Below are positions 18,255 through 26,484 of a stretch of 58,627 bases of DNA, piece by piece. Position numbers and translations under genes: made by a program. The stretch comes from an uncultured Oscillospiraceae bacterium (GTDB lineage Bacteria > Bacillota > Clostridia > Oscillospirales > Oscillospiraceae): contig CATLAL010000016.1 in the NCBI GenBank assembly GCA_949878425.1, positions 1 through 58,627 on the forward strand, in the 5' to 3' direction. The notes under the pieces are model-generated. The model saw only the letters and a program-made list of their open reading frames with translations, did no database searches and was not told where the DNA came from. Position 1 is the stretch's first letter, and each line of letters begins with the position of its first letter.

Positions 18255-20021
18255 ATGAGAGGAAGGACGAAAGAAAAGGCCTCCTACGGCAGCTGGAAGG
18301 GATTTTTCCGCCTGCTGGGCAGCATCAATCTGCCCTGGCCGGTGATCGCGCTGGCTTTTCTGGCGGAGATCGGGTATAGCCAGGCTATGCTGATGATGCC
18401 CGGCACTACCGCGTCCCTGATGAGCGGCAGCCTGGAGCCGGAGGCACTGCGCAGCGCGGTTGTCTATTATGTCGGTTACGCGGCGGTGCTGTTCGCGGAT
18501 TTCCTGATGCTGGGTCTTGCCGGGAACTGGGCTGTCCGCAACGCCCGGACCAAGGTCTGGGGCGGCATGACCCGCATCCGCGTGGACTATTATGATGAAC
18601 ATACGCCCAGTGCGCTGAGTTCCGCCGTTACCAACGACCTGCAGGAGGCGGTCAGCAGTCTGGTGCGGCTGATTATCCAGGTAATCCCCGCGTTTTACTA
18701 CATTTTCGCGGCCATGGCCACAGTCGGGCAGTACGACGTCCTGCTGATGCTGTCCGTGCTGGTCCTCCTGCCGGTGAAGTGGATCTACATGGTGGCCGTC
18801 AGCCGGCGGATGTATACCGCCAGCACGGGTATCTATCACCGGATCGGCCAGCTCACGGGCTATCTGGCGGAGCGGGTGAAGAACCTGCCCCTCATCAAGT
18901 ACTACACCAATGAGGACCGGGAGCTGGAGAACGGCTCCATCGCCGTGGCGGACCTGTTTACCGCGCAAATGCGGTCCGTGAAGGTCAACTGCGCCAACAG
19001 CGGCATCGGCACCGCCATCAACCTGCTCCAGCACCTGGTGTGTATCGTCACCGGCGTGCTGCTGCTCCAGGCGGGGCGGATCACCATTGAGCAGTGGGTG
19101 GCCTTCTTCCTTTTCTCCTCGACCATCAGCAGCCGGTTCGGCGAGCTGATCGGCATGTGGCAGAGCCTGAAGTCCCTCCAGGGAATGGCGGCCCGGGCGG
19201 TGGAGATCGTGGAGGCCCCCCAGGAGCAGAGCGAGCAGGAGGCCAAGGCCGTCGCCTCCCAGGAGGCCGTCTCCAAGGGCGCCCAGTCTGTGGAGTTCCG
19301 GAATGTGTCTTTCTCCTACGGGGAGAAAAAGGCCCTGAAGAATGTGTCCTTTACTGTCCCCGCCGGGACGGCCACGGCCATCGTGGGCCTGTGCGGCAGC
19401 GGCAAGACTACCCTTATGAACCTGCTTGAGCGGTTCTATGAGGCCGGGGAGGGCCAGATCCTCCTGGGCGGCGGCGACGCGAAAAATGAGAGCCTCTCGA
19501 ACCTGCGCGGCCGGTTCTCCTACGTCCAGCAGGACGCGGGGGTGTTCTCCGGCACGGTGCGGGAGATCCTCACCTACGGCATCCGCCGGGAGGTCAGCGA
19601 CCAGAAGATGACCGAGGCCGCGAAGAGCGCCGGGGCCTGGGAGTTTATCTCGAAGCTCCCCGGCGGGCTGGACGGCCAGGTCTCCGCCGATGGCGCCTCC
19701 CTCTCCGGCGGGCAGCGCCAGCGGCTGGTGCTGGCCCGGGAGTTTTTGCGAAACGCGGACATCCTGCTGCTGGACGAGCCCACCAGCGCCCTGGACGCCA
19801 AAACGGCGAGTGCGGTGGAGGAGACCATCTTCCGCCTGTTCAAGGGCAAGACCATCCTGATGATTACCCACGACATGTCCCTGGTGCGAAACATGGACCA
19901 GATTGTGGTGCTCCAGGAGGGGGAGCTGAAGGGCAAGGGGCGCTATGACGGCCTGCTGGAGAGCTGTCCCCTGTTCCGGGAAATGGTGGAGATGCAGAAA
20001 ATGGGGGTGGAGCTGGCATGA
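18255..20021 (+). CDS. ABC exporter, subunit 1 (membrane plus ATPase)
   Basis: Half-size exporter of 588 residues: six-helix membrane domain (about 20-310) fused to an ATPase domain (about 345-588). The ATPase has Walker A GLCGSGKTT, Q-loop YVQQD, signature LSGGQRQR, Walker B ILLLDEPT and the switch His in MITHD, so the site looks intact. The stop overlaps the start of the next exporter gene (ATGA), indicating a heterodimer. Substrate could be a peptide, lipid or drug; the sequence does not say. Confidence 0.92.
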   Translation: MRGRTKEKASYGSWKGFFRLLGSINLPWPVIALAFLAEIGYSQAMLMMPGTTASLMSGSLEPEALRSAVVYYVGYAAVLFADFLMLGLAGNWAVRNARTKVWGGMTRIRVDYYDEHTPSALSSAVTNDLQEAVSSLVRLIIQVIPAFYYIFAAMATVGQYDVLLMLSVLVLLPVKWIYMVAVSRRMYTASTGIYHRIGQLTGYLAERVKNLPLIKYYTNEDRELENGSIAVADLFTAQMRSVKVNCANSGIGTAINLLQHLVCIVTGVLLLQAGRITIEQWVAFFLFSSTISSRFGELIGMWQSLKSLQGMAARAVEIVEAPQEQSEQEAKAVASQEAVSKGAQSVEFRNVSFSYGEKKALKNVSFTVPAGTATAIVGLCGSGKTTLMNLLERFYEAGEGQILLGGGDAKNESLSNLRGRFSYVQQDAGVFSGTVREILTYGIRREVSDQKMTEAAKSAGAWEFISKLPGGLDGQVSADGASLSGGQRQRLVLAREFLRNADILLLDEPTSALDAKTASAVEETIFRLFKGKTILMITHDMSLVRNMDQIVVLQEGELKGKGRYDGLLESCPLFREMVEMQKMGVELA

Positions 20022-21718
20022 AAAACGTAAAGCGTTATCTCAAGGTATTCCAGGGCATCAAGCTGCCCTGGATGCTGATGGCCGTGGTGCTGGCCCTGAA
20101 CATCGCCCACTCCTACATGCTGCTGGAGCAGTCCGCCTTGACGGCGGACGTCATCGACACCAGTCAGAAGGCCATCAACGGGCAGATCCTGATCCGCTTC
20201 ATCGCGGTCCTGGTGATCAGCGCGGTCCTGAATATCGCCACGCTCTACAACAGCGGCCTGATGGAGCAGAAGATCAATGCCGGGGTGCGCACGAAGCTGT
20301 GGAACAAGCTCATGCGCCTGCCCATCCGGTACTATGACCAGGAGGGCGGCGACAGCCTGGTCAGCCGGGTCACCACCGACACCGAGTCCGCCTGCTCCTA
20401 TTTTAATATGGCCATCAGCACCGTGACAGCGGCCTATGCCGCCATTGTCGCCGGGATGCGGATGTACCGCTACAGCCCCAAGCTGACGCTCTATTCCCTC
20501 ATCTCCATCCCCATTATGCTGATCCTGGCGGTCCTGCTGGGCAAGCTGACCTTCGCGGCCAGCAAGAAGTTCCAGGTGGCTTTCTCCGCGTCCCTGGGCT
20601 ACCTGGTGGAGCGCACCCGGAACCTGCGGCTCATGAAGGCCGCCCGGATGGAGCACGGGGAGCAGGAGGCGGGCCGCCGGCGCTTTGACCGCCAGTTCCG
20701 CGCCAGCATCCTCTCCACCATCGCAAATACCTGCAATACGGCGCTGATCCCGATCTTCAGCCTAATCACGATTGTAATCAGCTTTGTGGTGGGCGGACAG
20801 CTGGTGCAGGCCGGGGAGGTGACAGTAGGCAAGCTGGTGGGCTTCTACACCCTCGCAGGGATGCTCGGTCAGCGGACGTTCCAGCTTATGGATATCTATA
20901 TCATCGTTAAGCGAACCAACGGCCGGATGGCAAAGGTTGCCGAGCTGCTGGACACCCCCGATGAGACCGCCGAGGGCATCGAGATGGACGTGGCGGACGC
21001 GGACATCAACGTCCGGGACGTGTCCTTCTCCTACGGGGAGGCCCCGGTGCTGAGGGGCCTGAACTGCCGCATTCCCAAGGGGGAGGTCACCGCCATCATC
21101 GGCGACAACGGCGCGGGCAAGAGCACCCTCTTCAAGCTGCTGGAGCGGATGTACGACCCCGGCGAGGGCGGCATCTACTTCGGCGGGACCAATGTCAAGG
21201 ACTTTGACCTCACCTCCTGGCGGCAGTCCCTCGCCATCGTCAGCCAGGATAAGCCCCTGCTCTCCGGCACGGTCCGGGACAACATCCTCTACGGCGTGCG
21301 CCGGAAGGTGACGGAGGAGGAGCTGGTTCAGGTGTCCAAACAGGCGGGAATCTACGACTTCATCATGGCCGCCCCCGGCGGCTTCGACGCACCGGTGGGC
21401 ATGGGCGGCGGAAACTTCTCCGGCGGGCAGCGCCAGTGCATCGCCATCGCCCGGGCCATGATGCGAAACCCGGACTACCTCCTGCTGGACGAGGCCACCA
21501 GTAACCTGGACGCCAAGAGCGAGCAGCAGGTCAGCCAGGCCCTCCGGAACCTTATGCGGGGCCGGACCACGGTGATGATCGCCCACAACTACTCCGCCAT
21601 CCGGGAGGCCAGTCATATCGTGGTCCTCCGGGACGGCCAGGTGGAGGCGGAGGGCTCCCCCGCAGAGCTGCTGGAGACCAACGCGTTCTATCGGGAGTTT
21701 GTCAATAAGGCCGGGTAG
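20018..21718 (+). CDS. ABC exporter, subunit 2 (membrane plus ATPase)
   Basis: Second half-exporter of 566 residues with the same layout. The ATPase has Walker A GDNGAGKST, Q-loop IVSQD, signature FSGGQRQC, Walker B YLLLDEAT and switch His in MIAHN. The Glu after Walker B is present in both partners, so the heterodimer does not show the usual degenerate site by eye. Translation is coupled to subunit 1 by a 4-bp overlap. Directly after the stop begins the 187-bp T-rich repeat. Confidence 0.92.
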   Translation: MKNVKRYLKVFQGIKLPWMLMAVVLALNIAHSYMLLEQSALTADVIDTSQKAINGQILIRFIAVLVISAVLNIATLYNSGLMEQKINAGVRTKLWNKLMRLPIRYYDQEGGDSLVSRVTTDTESACSYFNMAISTVTAAYAAIVAGMRMYRYSPKLTLYSLISIPIMLILAVLLGKLTFAASKKFQVAFSASLGYLVERTRNLRLMKAARMEHGEQEAGRRRFDRQFRASILSTIANTCNTALIPIFSLITIVISFVVGGQLVQAGEVTVGKLVGFYTLAGMLGQRTFQLMDIYIIVKRTNGRMAKVAELLDTPDETAEGIEMDVADADINVRDVSFSYGEAPVLRGLNCRIPKGEVTAIIGDNGAGKSTLFKLLERMYDPGEGGIYFGGTNVKDFDLTSWRQSLAIVSQDKPLLSGTVRDNILYGVRRKVTEEELVQVSKQAGIYDFIMAAPGGFDAPVGMGGGNFSGGQRQCIAIARAMMRNPDYLLLDEATSNLDAKSEQQVSQALRNLMRGRTTVMIAHNYSAIREASHIVVLRDGQVEAEGSPAELLETNAFYREFVNKAG

Positions 21719-21904
21719 GGCATACATTCTTTTTCTTTTAAAAAAGAAAAAGAATCAAAAAGAAAATTTTTGCGCAAAACTGCGTTTTGCTTATCTTTTA
21801 TATCCCCCCTGCTGCCGGGATACGACCCATGGAGCAAGGCGAATGCCTTGTGGAACAAAAGTTTCTTTTGATACTTTTCTTTTCAAAGAAAAGTATGTAT
21901 GCCC
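21718..21904. repeat. 187-bp T-rich element with terminal inverted repeats
   Basis: The left end GGGCATACAT mirrors the right end ATGTATGCCC. Each end carries its own A/T hairpin: ATTCTTTTTCTTTT against its complement on the left and ATACTTTTCTTT against AAAGAAAAGTAT on the right. Inner text includes GCAAAACTGCGTTTTGC. It starts at the last base of the exporter stop codon. No protein is encoded, so it looks like a MITE or a mobile terminator pair. Confidence 0.75.
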
Positions 21905-21934
21905 CTACTCATTTTAACAAGAAAAGGAAGTGTG

Positions 21935-22852
21935 ATGCAGGCAATGAAATCCACCATTACCCAGCTGTACGACTACAGGCAGTCCGTCATCCCACAGGAT
22001 CTGCGCCGCTGGCACGCCTCGGAGGAGGAGATTCAGGCGCAGCTGGAGGTCCTCTCCCGGAACCACGCCTTTGAGCGGGACGCGGAGGAGGTCCGCACCG
22101 GCGACAGCGTGGCCTGCAAGGGGGAGAGCGGCGCGGAGCGCTGGAACCGGGAGACCCTGCTGGTCTACCCCGGCCGCGGCCTCATGCCCGCCCTGGAGGA
22201 GGCCGTCCTGGGCGCGAAGCCGGGGGAGCGCCGCGAGGTGCAGACCGGGGAGGGCCCGGCGACCCTCACCGTCAAGCGGATCGTCCGGCGGGGCCCCATG
22301 CCCATCGGGGATGAGCTCGTCAAGCTGGAGAACATCGAGGGCGTGGAGACCGTGGAGGACTACCGCCGGTGGTTCCGGGAGCAGCGGGAGGACTTCTACC
22401 GCCAGCGGGCCCGCTACCAGTGCGCCAAGTTCCTGCTGGATGAGATTCAGGCCAAGTCCACCCTCTCCATCGACCCGGAGGAGAAGGACGCCTGGATGCG
22501 AGAGCGCATCGACTGCCTCTATGATGCCATGGTGGCCGCCGGGATGGACCCGAAGCTCCCGGAGGAGGGCTTTGACTTCCTCACGGAGGAGCAGGCCAAA
22601 GAGAAGATGTACAGGGAGCAGGAGTGGGCCTTTGATGAGTACGTGGTGCAGACGTACATGATCGGGCGGCTGACAGAGCAGCCCCTGGAGGACATCGTCC
22701 GGGAGGGCCTGGAGAAGCTGGCGGCGGAGAACGGCATGACCGCGGAGCAGCTGCGCTCTACCAGCTGCTCCGCCATGATTGACGGCAAGTTCGCCATGGA
22801 GAAGGCTATGGAGCTGCTGGGCGCGTACACGGAACAATTTTTGGAGGCGTGA
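21935..22852 (+). CDS. Trigger-factor-like peptidyl-prolyl isomerase/chaperone
   Basis: Soluble protein of 305 residues. The middle (about 45-120) resembles an FKBP-like isomerase domain, with YPGRGLMPALEEAVLGAKPG matching the trigger factor segment, and the helical rest (about 125-305) resembles the trigger factor C-terminal arms. The N-terminal ribosome-binding domain of true trigger factor is missing, so it probably acts on free proteins. ATG 21935 is chosen for GGAAG four bases before it; ATG 21944 is possible. It sits 3 bp before the thioredoxin gene, suggesting folding and redox repair are coupled. Confidence 0.75.
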   Translation: MQAMKSTITQLYDYRQSVIPQDLRRWHASEEEIQAQLEVLSRNHAFERDAEEVRTGDSVACKGESGAERWNRETLLVYPGRGLMPALEEAVLGAKPGERREVQTGEGPATLTVKRIVRRGPMPIGDELVKLENIEGVETVEDYRRWFREQREDFYRQRARYQCAKFLLDEIQAKSTLSIDPEEKDAWMRERIDCLYDAMVAAGMDPKLPEEGFDFLTEEQAKEKMYREQEWAFDEYVVQTYMIGRLTEQPLEDIVREGLEKLAAENGMTAEQLRSTSCSAMIDGKFAMEKAMELLGAYTEQFLEA

Positions 22853-22855
22853 GAG

Positions 22856-23170
22856 ATGGTATACGAGGCGACAGACAAGACTTTCGACGAGCTCATCCAA
22901 GCTGAATATGTGGCCGTGGACTTCTACGGCACCCACTGCGGCCCCTGCAAGCTGCTGGAGCCCATCTACAACGAGATGAGCAACGACTACGCCATGCTCC
23001 GGTTCGTGAAGGTGAACGTGGACCACTGCCCGGAGCTGGCGGAGCGGTTCCACATCGTGGCCGTGCCCACCCTGAAGTACTTCCGGGACGGGAAGCTCTT
23101 CTACGAGGGCAAGCACCACGGGGACCGGGCGGTGATGGACCAGGAAATCGCCAGGCTGCTCTACGACTAA
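22856..23170 (+). CDS. Thioredoxin
   Basis: Thioredoxin of 104 residues with active site CGPC at about residues 31-34 and the cis-Pro in VAVPTLKYF. The residue before the motif is His (THCGPC) and not Trp, unlike classical thioredoxin. It is translated just after the trigger-factor-like gene (3-bp gap) and 11 bp before the FTR-like gene, whose product would reduce it. Confidence 0.92.
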   Translation: MVYEATDKTFDELIQAEYVAVDFYGTHCGPCKLLEPIYNEMSNDYAMLRFVKVNVDHCPELAERFHIVAVPTLKYFRDGKLFYEGKHHGDRAVMDQEIARLLYD

Positions 23171-23181
23171 AGGAGGAACGC

Positions 23182-23382
23182 ATGGGGAAAATTCGTCTCA
23201 ACGAGAACGCCGAGGTGGTCCGCACGGTCCGGGAGGGACTGGCGGCCACGGGGGGCTACTGCCCCTGCCGCACGGAGCGGACAGAGGCGTATCAATGCAT
23301 CTGCCAGGAGTTCCGCCAGCAGTGCGCCGACCCGGAGTTCGAGGGCTACTGCCACTGCCTTTTGTACTACAAGGAGAAATAG
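23182..23382 (+). CDS. Ferredoxin-thioredoxin reductase catalytic-subunit-like protein
   Basis: Very small protein of 66 residues with CPC (27-29), CIC (39-41), C48 and CHC (57-59), the pattern of short clostridial FTR catalytic-domain proteins. In plant FTR the second motif is CPC and a 4Fe-4S cluster sits next to the redox disulfide; which Cys here bind the cluster is unclear. ATG 23182 has an AAGGAGGAA site. Its place right after thioredoxin suggests ferredoxin-driven thioredoxin reduction in place of an NADPH flavoenzyme. Confidence 0.8.
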   Translation: MGKIRLNENAEVVRTVREGLAATGGYCPCRTERTEAYQCICQEFRQQCADPEFEGYCHCLLYYKEK

Positions 23383-23411
23383 ACCGGGGCGGAGGAACGC
23401 GCCCCGGCCCG

Positions 23412-23445
23412 CGCCGCAGATTGGAAGCAGTCTGCGGCGTTTTTC
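23412..23445 (+). terminator. Intrinsic terminator of the redox operon
   Basis: CGCCGCAGA (23412-23420) pairs with TCTGCGGCG (23431-23439), followed by TTTTTC. Confidence 0.88.
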
Positions 23446-23504
23446 CTATAAGAAGAATGCGGGGATTTTTCGGCCAATTTTGCCTGATAGGAACAGACCC
23501 TGGC

Positions 23505-23533
23505 TTGACAGCAAACCCGGAAAGGCGTATAGT
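23505..23533 (+). promoter_or_regulatory. Promoter of the phosphofructokinase gene
   Basis: Consensus TTGACA (23505-23510), 17-bp spacer and TATAGT (23528-23533), 69 bp before the ATG. Confidence 0.85.
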
Positions 23534-23601
23534 CAAAGAAAGGCGTTTTCAGGCGAGGGCGCATCGCCTGATCGGCTACTTACAAAAATTGGAGGAAGCA
23601 T

Positions 23602-24609
23602 ATGGAGCAACAGGTAAAGCGGATCGGGGTTCTCACCAGCGGTGGGGATGCTCCCGGCATGAATGCCGCCATCCGTGCCGTAGTGCGCAGCGCTGTGGGC
23701 CGGGGGATTGACTGCATCGGCATCCGCAGAGGGTGGAACGGCCTCATCAACAGCGATTTTGTCCGCATGGATACCTCCAGCGTCAGCCATATCATCAATA
23801 AGGGCGGCACGCTGCTGTATACGGCCCGCAGCGAGGAGTTCCGCACGGTCGCCGGTCAGGACAAGGCGCTGGCCACCTGCAAGCTGCTGGGGCTGGACGC
23901 CATTGTGGCCATCGGCGGCGACGGGACCTTCCGGGGCGCTCTGGACCTGTCCCGCCGGGCCGCGGAGGTGGACTACAGCCTCCAGGTGGTCGGCATCCCC
24001 GCCACCATTGATAACGACATCGGCTGTACGCACTATACCATCGGCTTTGACACCGCCTGCAACACCGCCATTGAGTGCATCGACCGGCTGCGGGACACCA
24101 TGCAGTCCCACGAGCGCTGCTCCGTGGTGGAGGTGATGGGCCGCCACGCCGGCTATCTGGCCCTGTCGGTGGGCATCTCCGCCGGCGCCACCGCGGTTTT
24201 GATTCCCGAGCGGAAGCTGGACTTTGACCGGGACATTGTGGAGAAGATCCGCCGGGCCCGTCTGGCCGGAACCACCCACTACATGGTGGTGGTGGCCGAG
24301 GGGGCCGGGAATACCATGGAGATCAGCCGTCAGATCCACGAGAGCATTGGCATCGATCCCCGGGTAACGGTGCTGGGCCACATCCAGCGGGGCGGCGCGC
24401 CCACCATGCAGGACCGGGAGACCGCCAGCCGCATGGGCTATGGGGCGGTGCAGGCCATCGCGGAGCACCGGGGCAACTGCGTCGTGGCCACCCAGGAGGG
24501 CCGCATGGTGGTCCTGGAGATGGAGGCGGCGCTGAAGATGACCAAGGAGCTGGATATGGGCCGTTACCGGATTCTGGAGGCGCTGACCAACAACTGCGGC
24601 GCACTCTGA
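23602..24609 (+). CDS. pfkA: ATP-dependent 6-phosphofructokinase
   Basis: Glycolytic kinase of 335 residues that makes fructose 1,6-bisphosphate. Motifs are LTSGGDAPGMNAAIR (nucleotide loop), AIGGDGTFRGA, GIPATIDNDI with the catalytic Asp, and GRHAGYLAL. Gly in GGDGT, where pyrophosphate-using enzymes have Asp, supports ATP as phosphate donor. ATG 23602 has a TTGGAGGAAG site. It is a single-gene unit between its own promoter and terminator. Confidence 0.95.
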   Translation: MEQQVKRIGVLTSGGDAPGMNAAIRAVVRSAVGRGIDCIGIRRGWNGLINSDFVRMDTSSVSHIINKGGTLLYTARSEEFRTVAGQDKALATCKLLGLDAIVAIGGDGTFRGALDLSRRAAEVDYSLQVVGIPATIDNDIGCTHYTIGFDTACNTAIECIDRLRDTMQSHERCSVVEVMGRHAGYLALSVGISAGATAVLIPERKLDFDRDIVEKIRRARLAGTTHYMVVVAEGAGNTMEISRQIHESIGIDPRVTVLGHIQRGGAPTMQDRETASRMGYGAVQAIAEHRGNCVVATQEGRMVVLEMEAALKMTKELDMGRYRILEALTNNCGAL

Positions 24610-24652
24610 GCTATGTACATCCTGCCGCGGGGGAGCCGCTCCTCCCGGCAGA

Positions 24653-24698
24653 GCGGCGTCCGCCGCTTCCGCGAGGAGGCGCGGTGCGCCGCTTTTTT
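24653..24698 (+). terminator. Terminator after pfkA
   Basis: GCGGCG (24653-24658) pairs with CGCCGC (24687-24692) around an inner G+C-rich hairpin, followed by TTTTTT. Confidence 0.7.
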
Positions 24699-24781
24699 CT
24701 GCCCGGTCCAGACGGCCATTGCGATGCGCTGCGGCTGGCAGACAGCGCTCCGCTATTGAGGAAGAAAATTTTCCGGGGACC

Positions 24782-24810
24782 GTGACATTTCCCGCCTCCT
24801 GTGATACAAT
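24782..24810 (+). promoter_or_regulatory. Promoter of the nnrD-alr operon
   Basis: GTGACA (24782-24787), a 17-bp spacer and TACAAT (24805-24810), 34 bp before the ATG. Confidence 0.75.
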
Positions 24811-24844
24811 ATGCGGCAAAGCGCCAAAAAGGGGGAGGGCTCTT

Positions 24845-25684
24845 ATGGAGGAGATCACAGCGGAGCTGGTCCGGCGGCTTCTGCCGCCCCGTGCGCCGGA
24901 GGGCCACAAGGGGACCTTTGGCCGGGTGTACGTTCTGGGCGGCGCGGTGGGCTACACCGGCGCGCCGGTGTACGCCGGAGAGGCGGCGGTCCGCGCCGGC
25001 AGCGGCCTGGTCCACGTGGGCGTGCCGGAGGAGGTCTATCCAATCGTGGCCGCCCGGTGCGCCGCCTCCATGGCCAGCCCGGTCCCCGGGAGCTATGCCG
25101 CGCTGCTGGAGGAGCTGCGCCGCTGTGACGCCGCGCTGATCGGCCCCGGACTGGGCCGCTCGGAGCGGGCGGAGCGGACGGTCCGCTCCCTGCTGCGGGA
25201 CCTGGAGCTGCCGGTGGTGCTGGACGCCGACGGCATAAACGCGGCGGCGGCGCATATAAATGTGCTGTCAGAGCGGCCCGCCCCCACGGTTCTCACCCCC
25301 CATGAGGGGGAGTTTTGCCGGCTGGGCGGGGATCTCTCCGGCGGGCGGGAGCGCGGGGCGTTGGATTTCGCCCGGCGGCACGCCTGCGTGCTGGTGCTGA
25401 AGGGGCCGGGGACCCTGGTGGCCGCGCCGGACGGCAGGCTCCTTCGGAACACCACTGGCAACTGCGGCATGGCCAAGGGCGGCAGCGGCGACGTGCTGGG
25501 GGGAATCATCCTCTCCCTCATCGGCCAGGGGGCGGAGCCGGCGGAGGCCGCGGCCTGCGCCGTGTGGCTCCACGGGCGCTCCGGCGACCTATGCCGGCGG
25601 GAGCTGACGGAGTACGCCATCACCCCGGAGGATCTGGTGGGACGCCTGGCGGCGGCCTTCCGATCCCTGGGCTTGGAAGAATAA
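24845..25684 (+). CDS. nnrD: ADP/ATP-dependent NAD(P)H-hydrate dehydratase
   Basis: Ribokinase-like repair enzyme of 279 residues (the C-terminal YjeF/carbohydrate-kinase domain alone) that turns hydrated NAD(P)HX back into NAD(P)H. Motifs are HKGTFGRVYVLGG, the AGSGLVHVGVP segment, GPGLG, VLDADGIN, TPHEGEFCRL and the late AKGGSGDVLGGII with the catalytic Asp. The epimerase half is not fused. ATG 24845 follows a GGGGGAGGG site. The next gene starts 19 bp on. Confidence 0.92.
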   Translation: MEEITAELVRRLLPPRAPEGHKGTFGRVYVLGGAVGYTGAPVYAGEAAVRAGSGLVHVGVPEEVYPIVAARCAASMASPVPGSYAALLEELRRCDAALIGPGLGRSERAERTVRSLLRDLELPVVLDADGINAAAAHINVLSERPAPTVLTPHEGEFCRLGGDLSGGRERGALDFARRHACVLVLKGPGTLVAAPDGRLLRNTTGNCGMAKGGSGDVLGGIILSLIGQGAEPAEAAACAVWLHGRSGDLCRRELTEYAITPEDLVGRLAAAFRSLGLEE

Positions 25685-25703
25685 AAATCAAGGAGGAAGG
25701 ACC

Positions 25704-26417
25704 GTGCGAAAAGCCCTGCTTTTTGCACCAATGCTGATGCTCCTGCTCACCGCCTGCGGCGGCGGAGCGGAGAAAGATTTGGCGGCAGACCTGCAGGCCC
25801 AGTACGCCGCTGTTGAGGAGGCCGTTATGGAGGCGGACATTACCTGCCACTATAAGGACGAGGTGCGTACGTACACCATGCTCTGCGCCTACACCCCCCT
25901 CTCCAGCACCATCACTGTGCTCGCCCCGGCCAACCTGGCGGGCATCTCCGCCACTGTGGCGGAGGGGCAGCTACAGCTGAGCTATGAGGACGTCTCCCTG
26001 GACGCCGGCAGCTACTCCGCCGCCGCCATTTCCCCCATCGCGGCCCTGCCCAATCTGATGGAGGCGGCCGCCTCCGGATACATTACGGAGCAGAGCGGGG
26101 AGGAGCTGAATGGGCGCAGCTGCCTGCGCCTGGCCTGCGACCTGCCGGACGATGACAGTACCCTCTACGCCACCTGGTTCGACCAGGAGACCCTTCTGCC
26201 CCTGCGCAGCGAGATCAGCTCCGGCGGCGAGGTGGCCTTCGAGGTGGCCTGGACCCGCTTTGAGGTGTCCAACCGGGGAACTGGGAGTACGGCGGACGCC
26301 TCCTCCGGCGGTGAGGACGCGCCGGCGGGAGAGGACGGCGCGCCCGCCGCCGGAGCGCCGGAGGACGCCTGGACGGAGGCGGACGAGGCGGCGGCCTACG
26401 CGGAGGCGGAGGACTGA
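25704..26417 (+). CDS. YdcC-like lipoprotein
   Basis: Lipoprotein of 237 residues with signal peptide and lipobox (LLTAC, Cys at about 18). The middle looks like the LolA-like fold of YdcC-type lipoproteins, and the C-terminal 40 residues are a disordered Ala/Glu/Asp/Gly-rich tail. GTG start with an AAGGAGGAAGG site. Its position between nnrD and alr matches the acpS-ydcC-alr order of Bacillus and other Firmicutes, which is the main support for the family call. Confidence 0.7.
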   Translation: MRKALLFAPMLMLLLTACGGGAEKDLAADLQAQYAAVEEAVMEADITCHYKDEVRTYTMLCAYTPLSSTITVLAPANLAGISATVAEGQLQLSYEDVSLDAGSYSAAAISPIAALPNLMEAAASGYITEQSGEELNGRSCLRLACDLPDDDSTLYATWFDQETLLPLRSEISSGGEVAFEVAWTRFEVSNRGTGSTADASSGGEDAPAGEDGAPAAGAPEDAWTEADEAAAYAEAED

Positions 26418-26484
26418 CCGCTCCCCCTTGCCGGAAGGAATTCCCGCGTTTTGACATACGATATACGAAAGAGTGGATAAGCCG

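Noticed and set aside
19094..19429. Alternate-frame reading inside ABC exporter subunit 1
   Set aside because: Composition is Gly/Arg/Pro-rich as in out-of-frame high-G+C DNA, and the exporter ATPase frame is complete across it.
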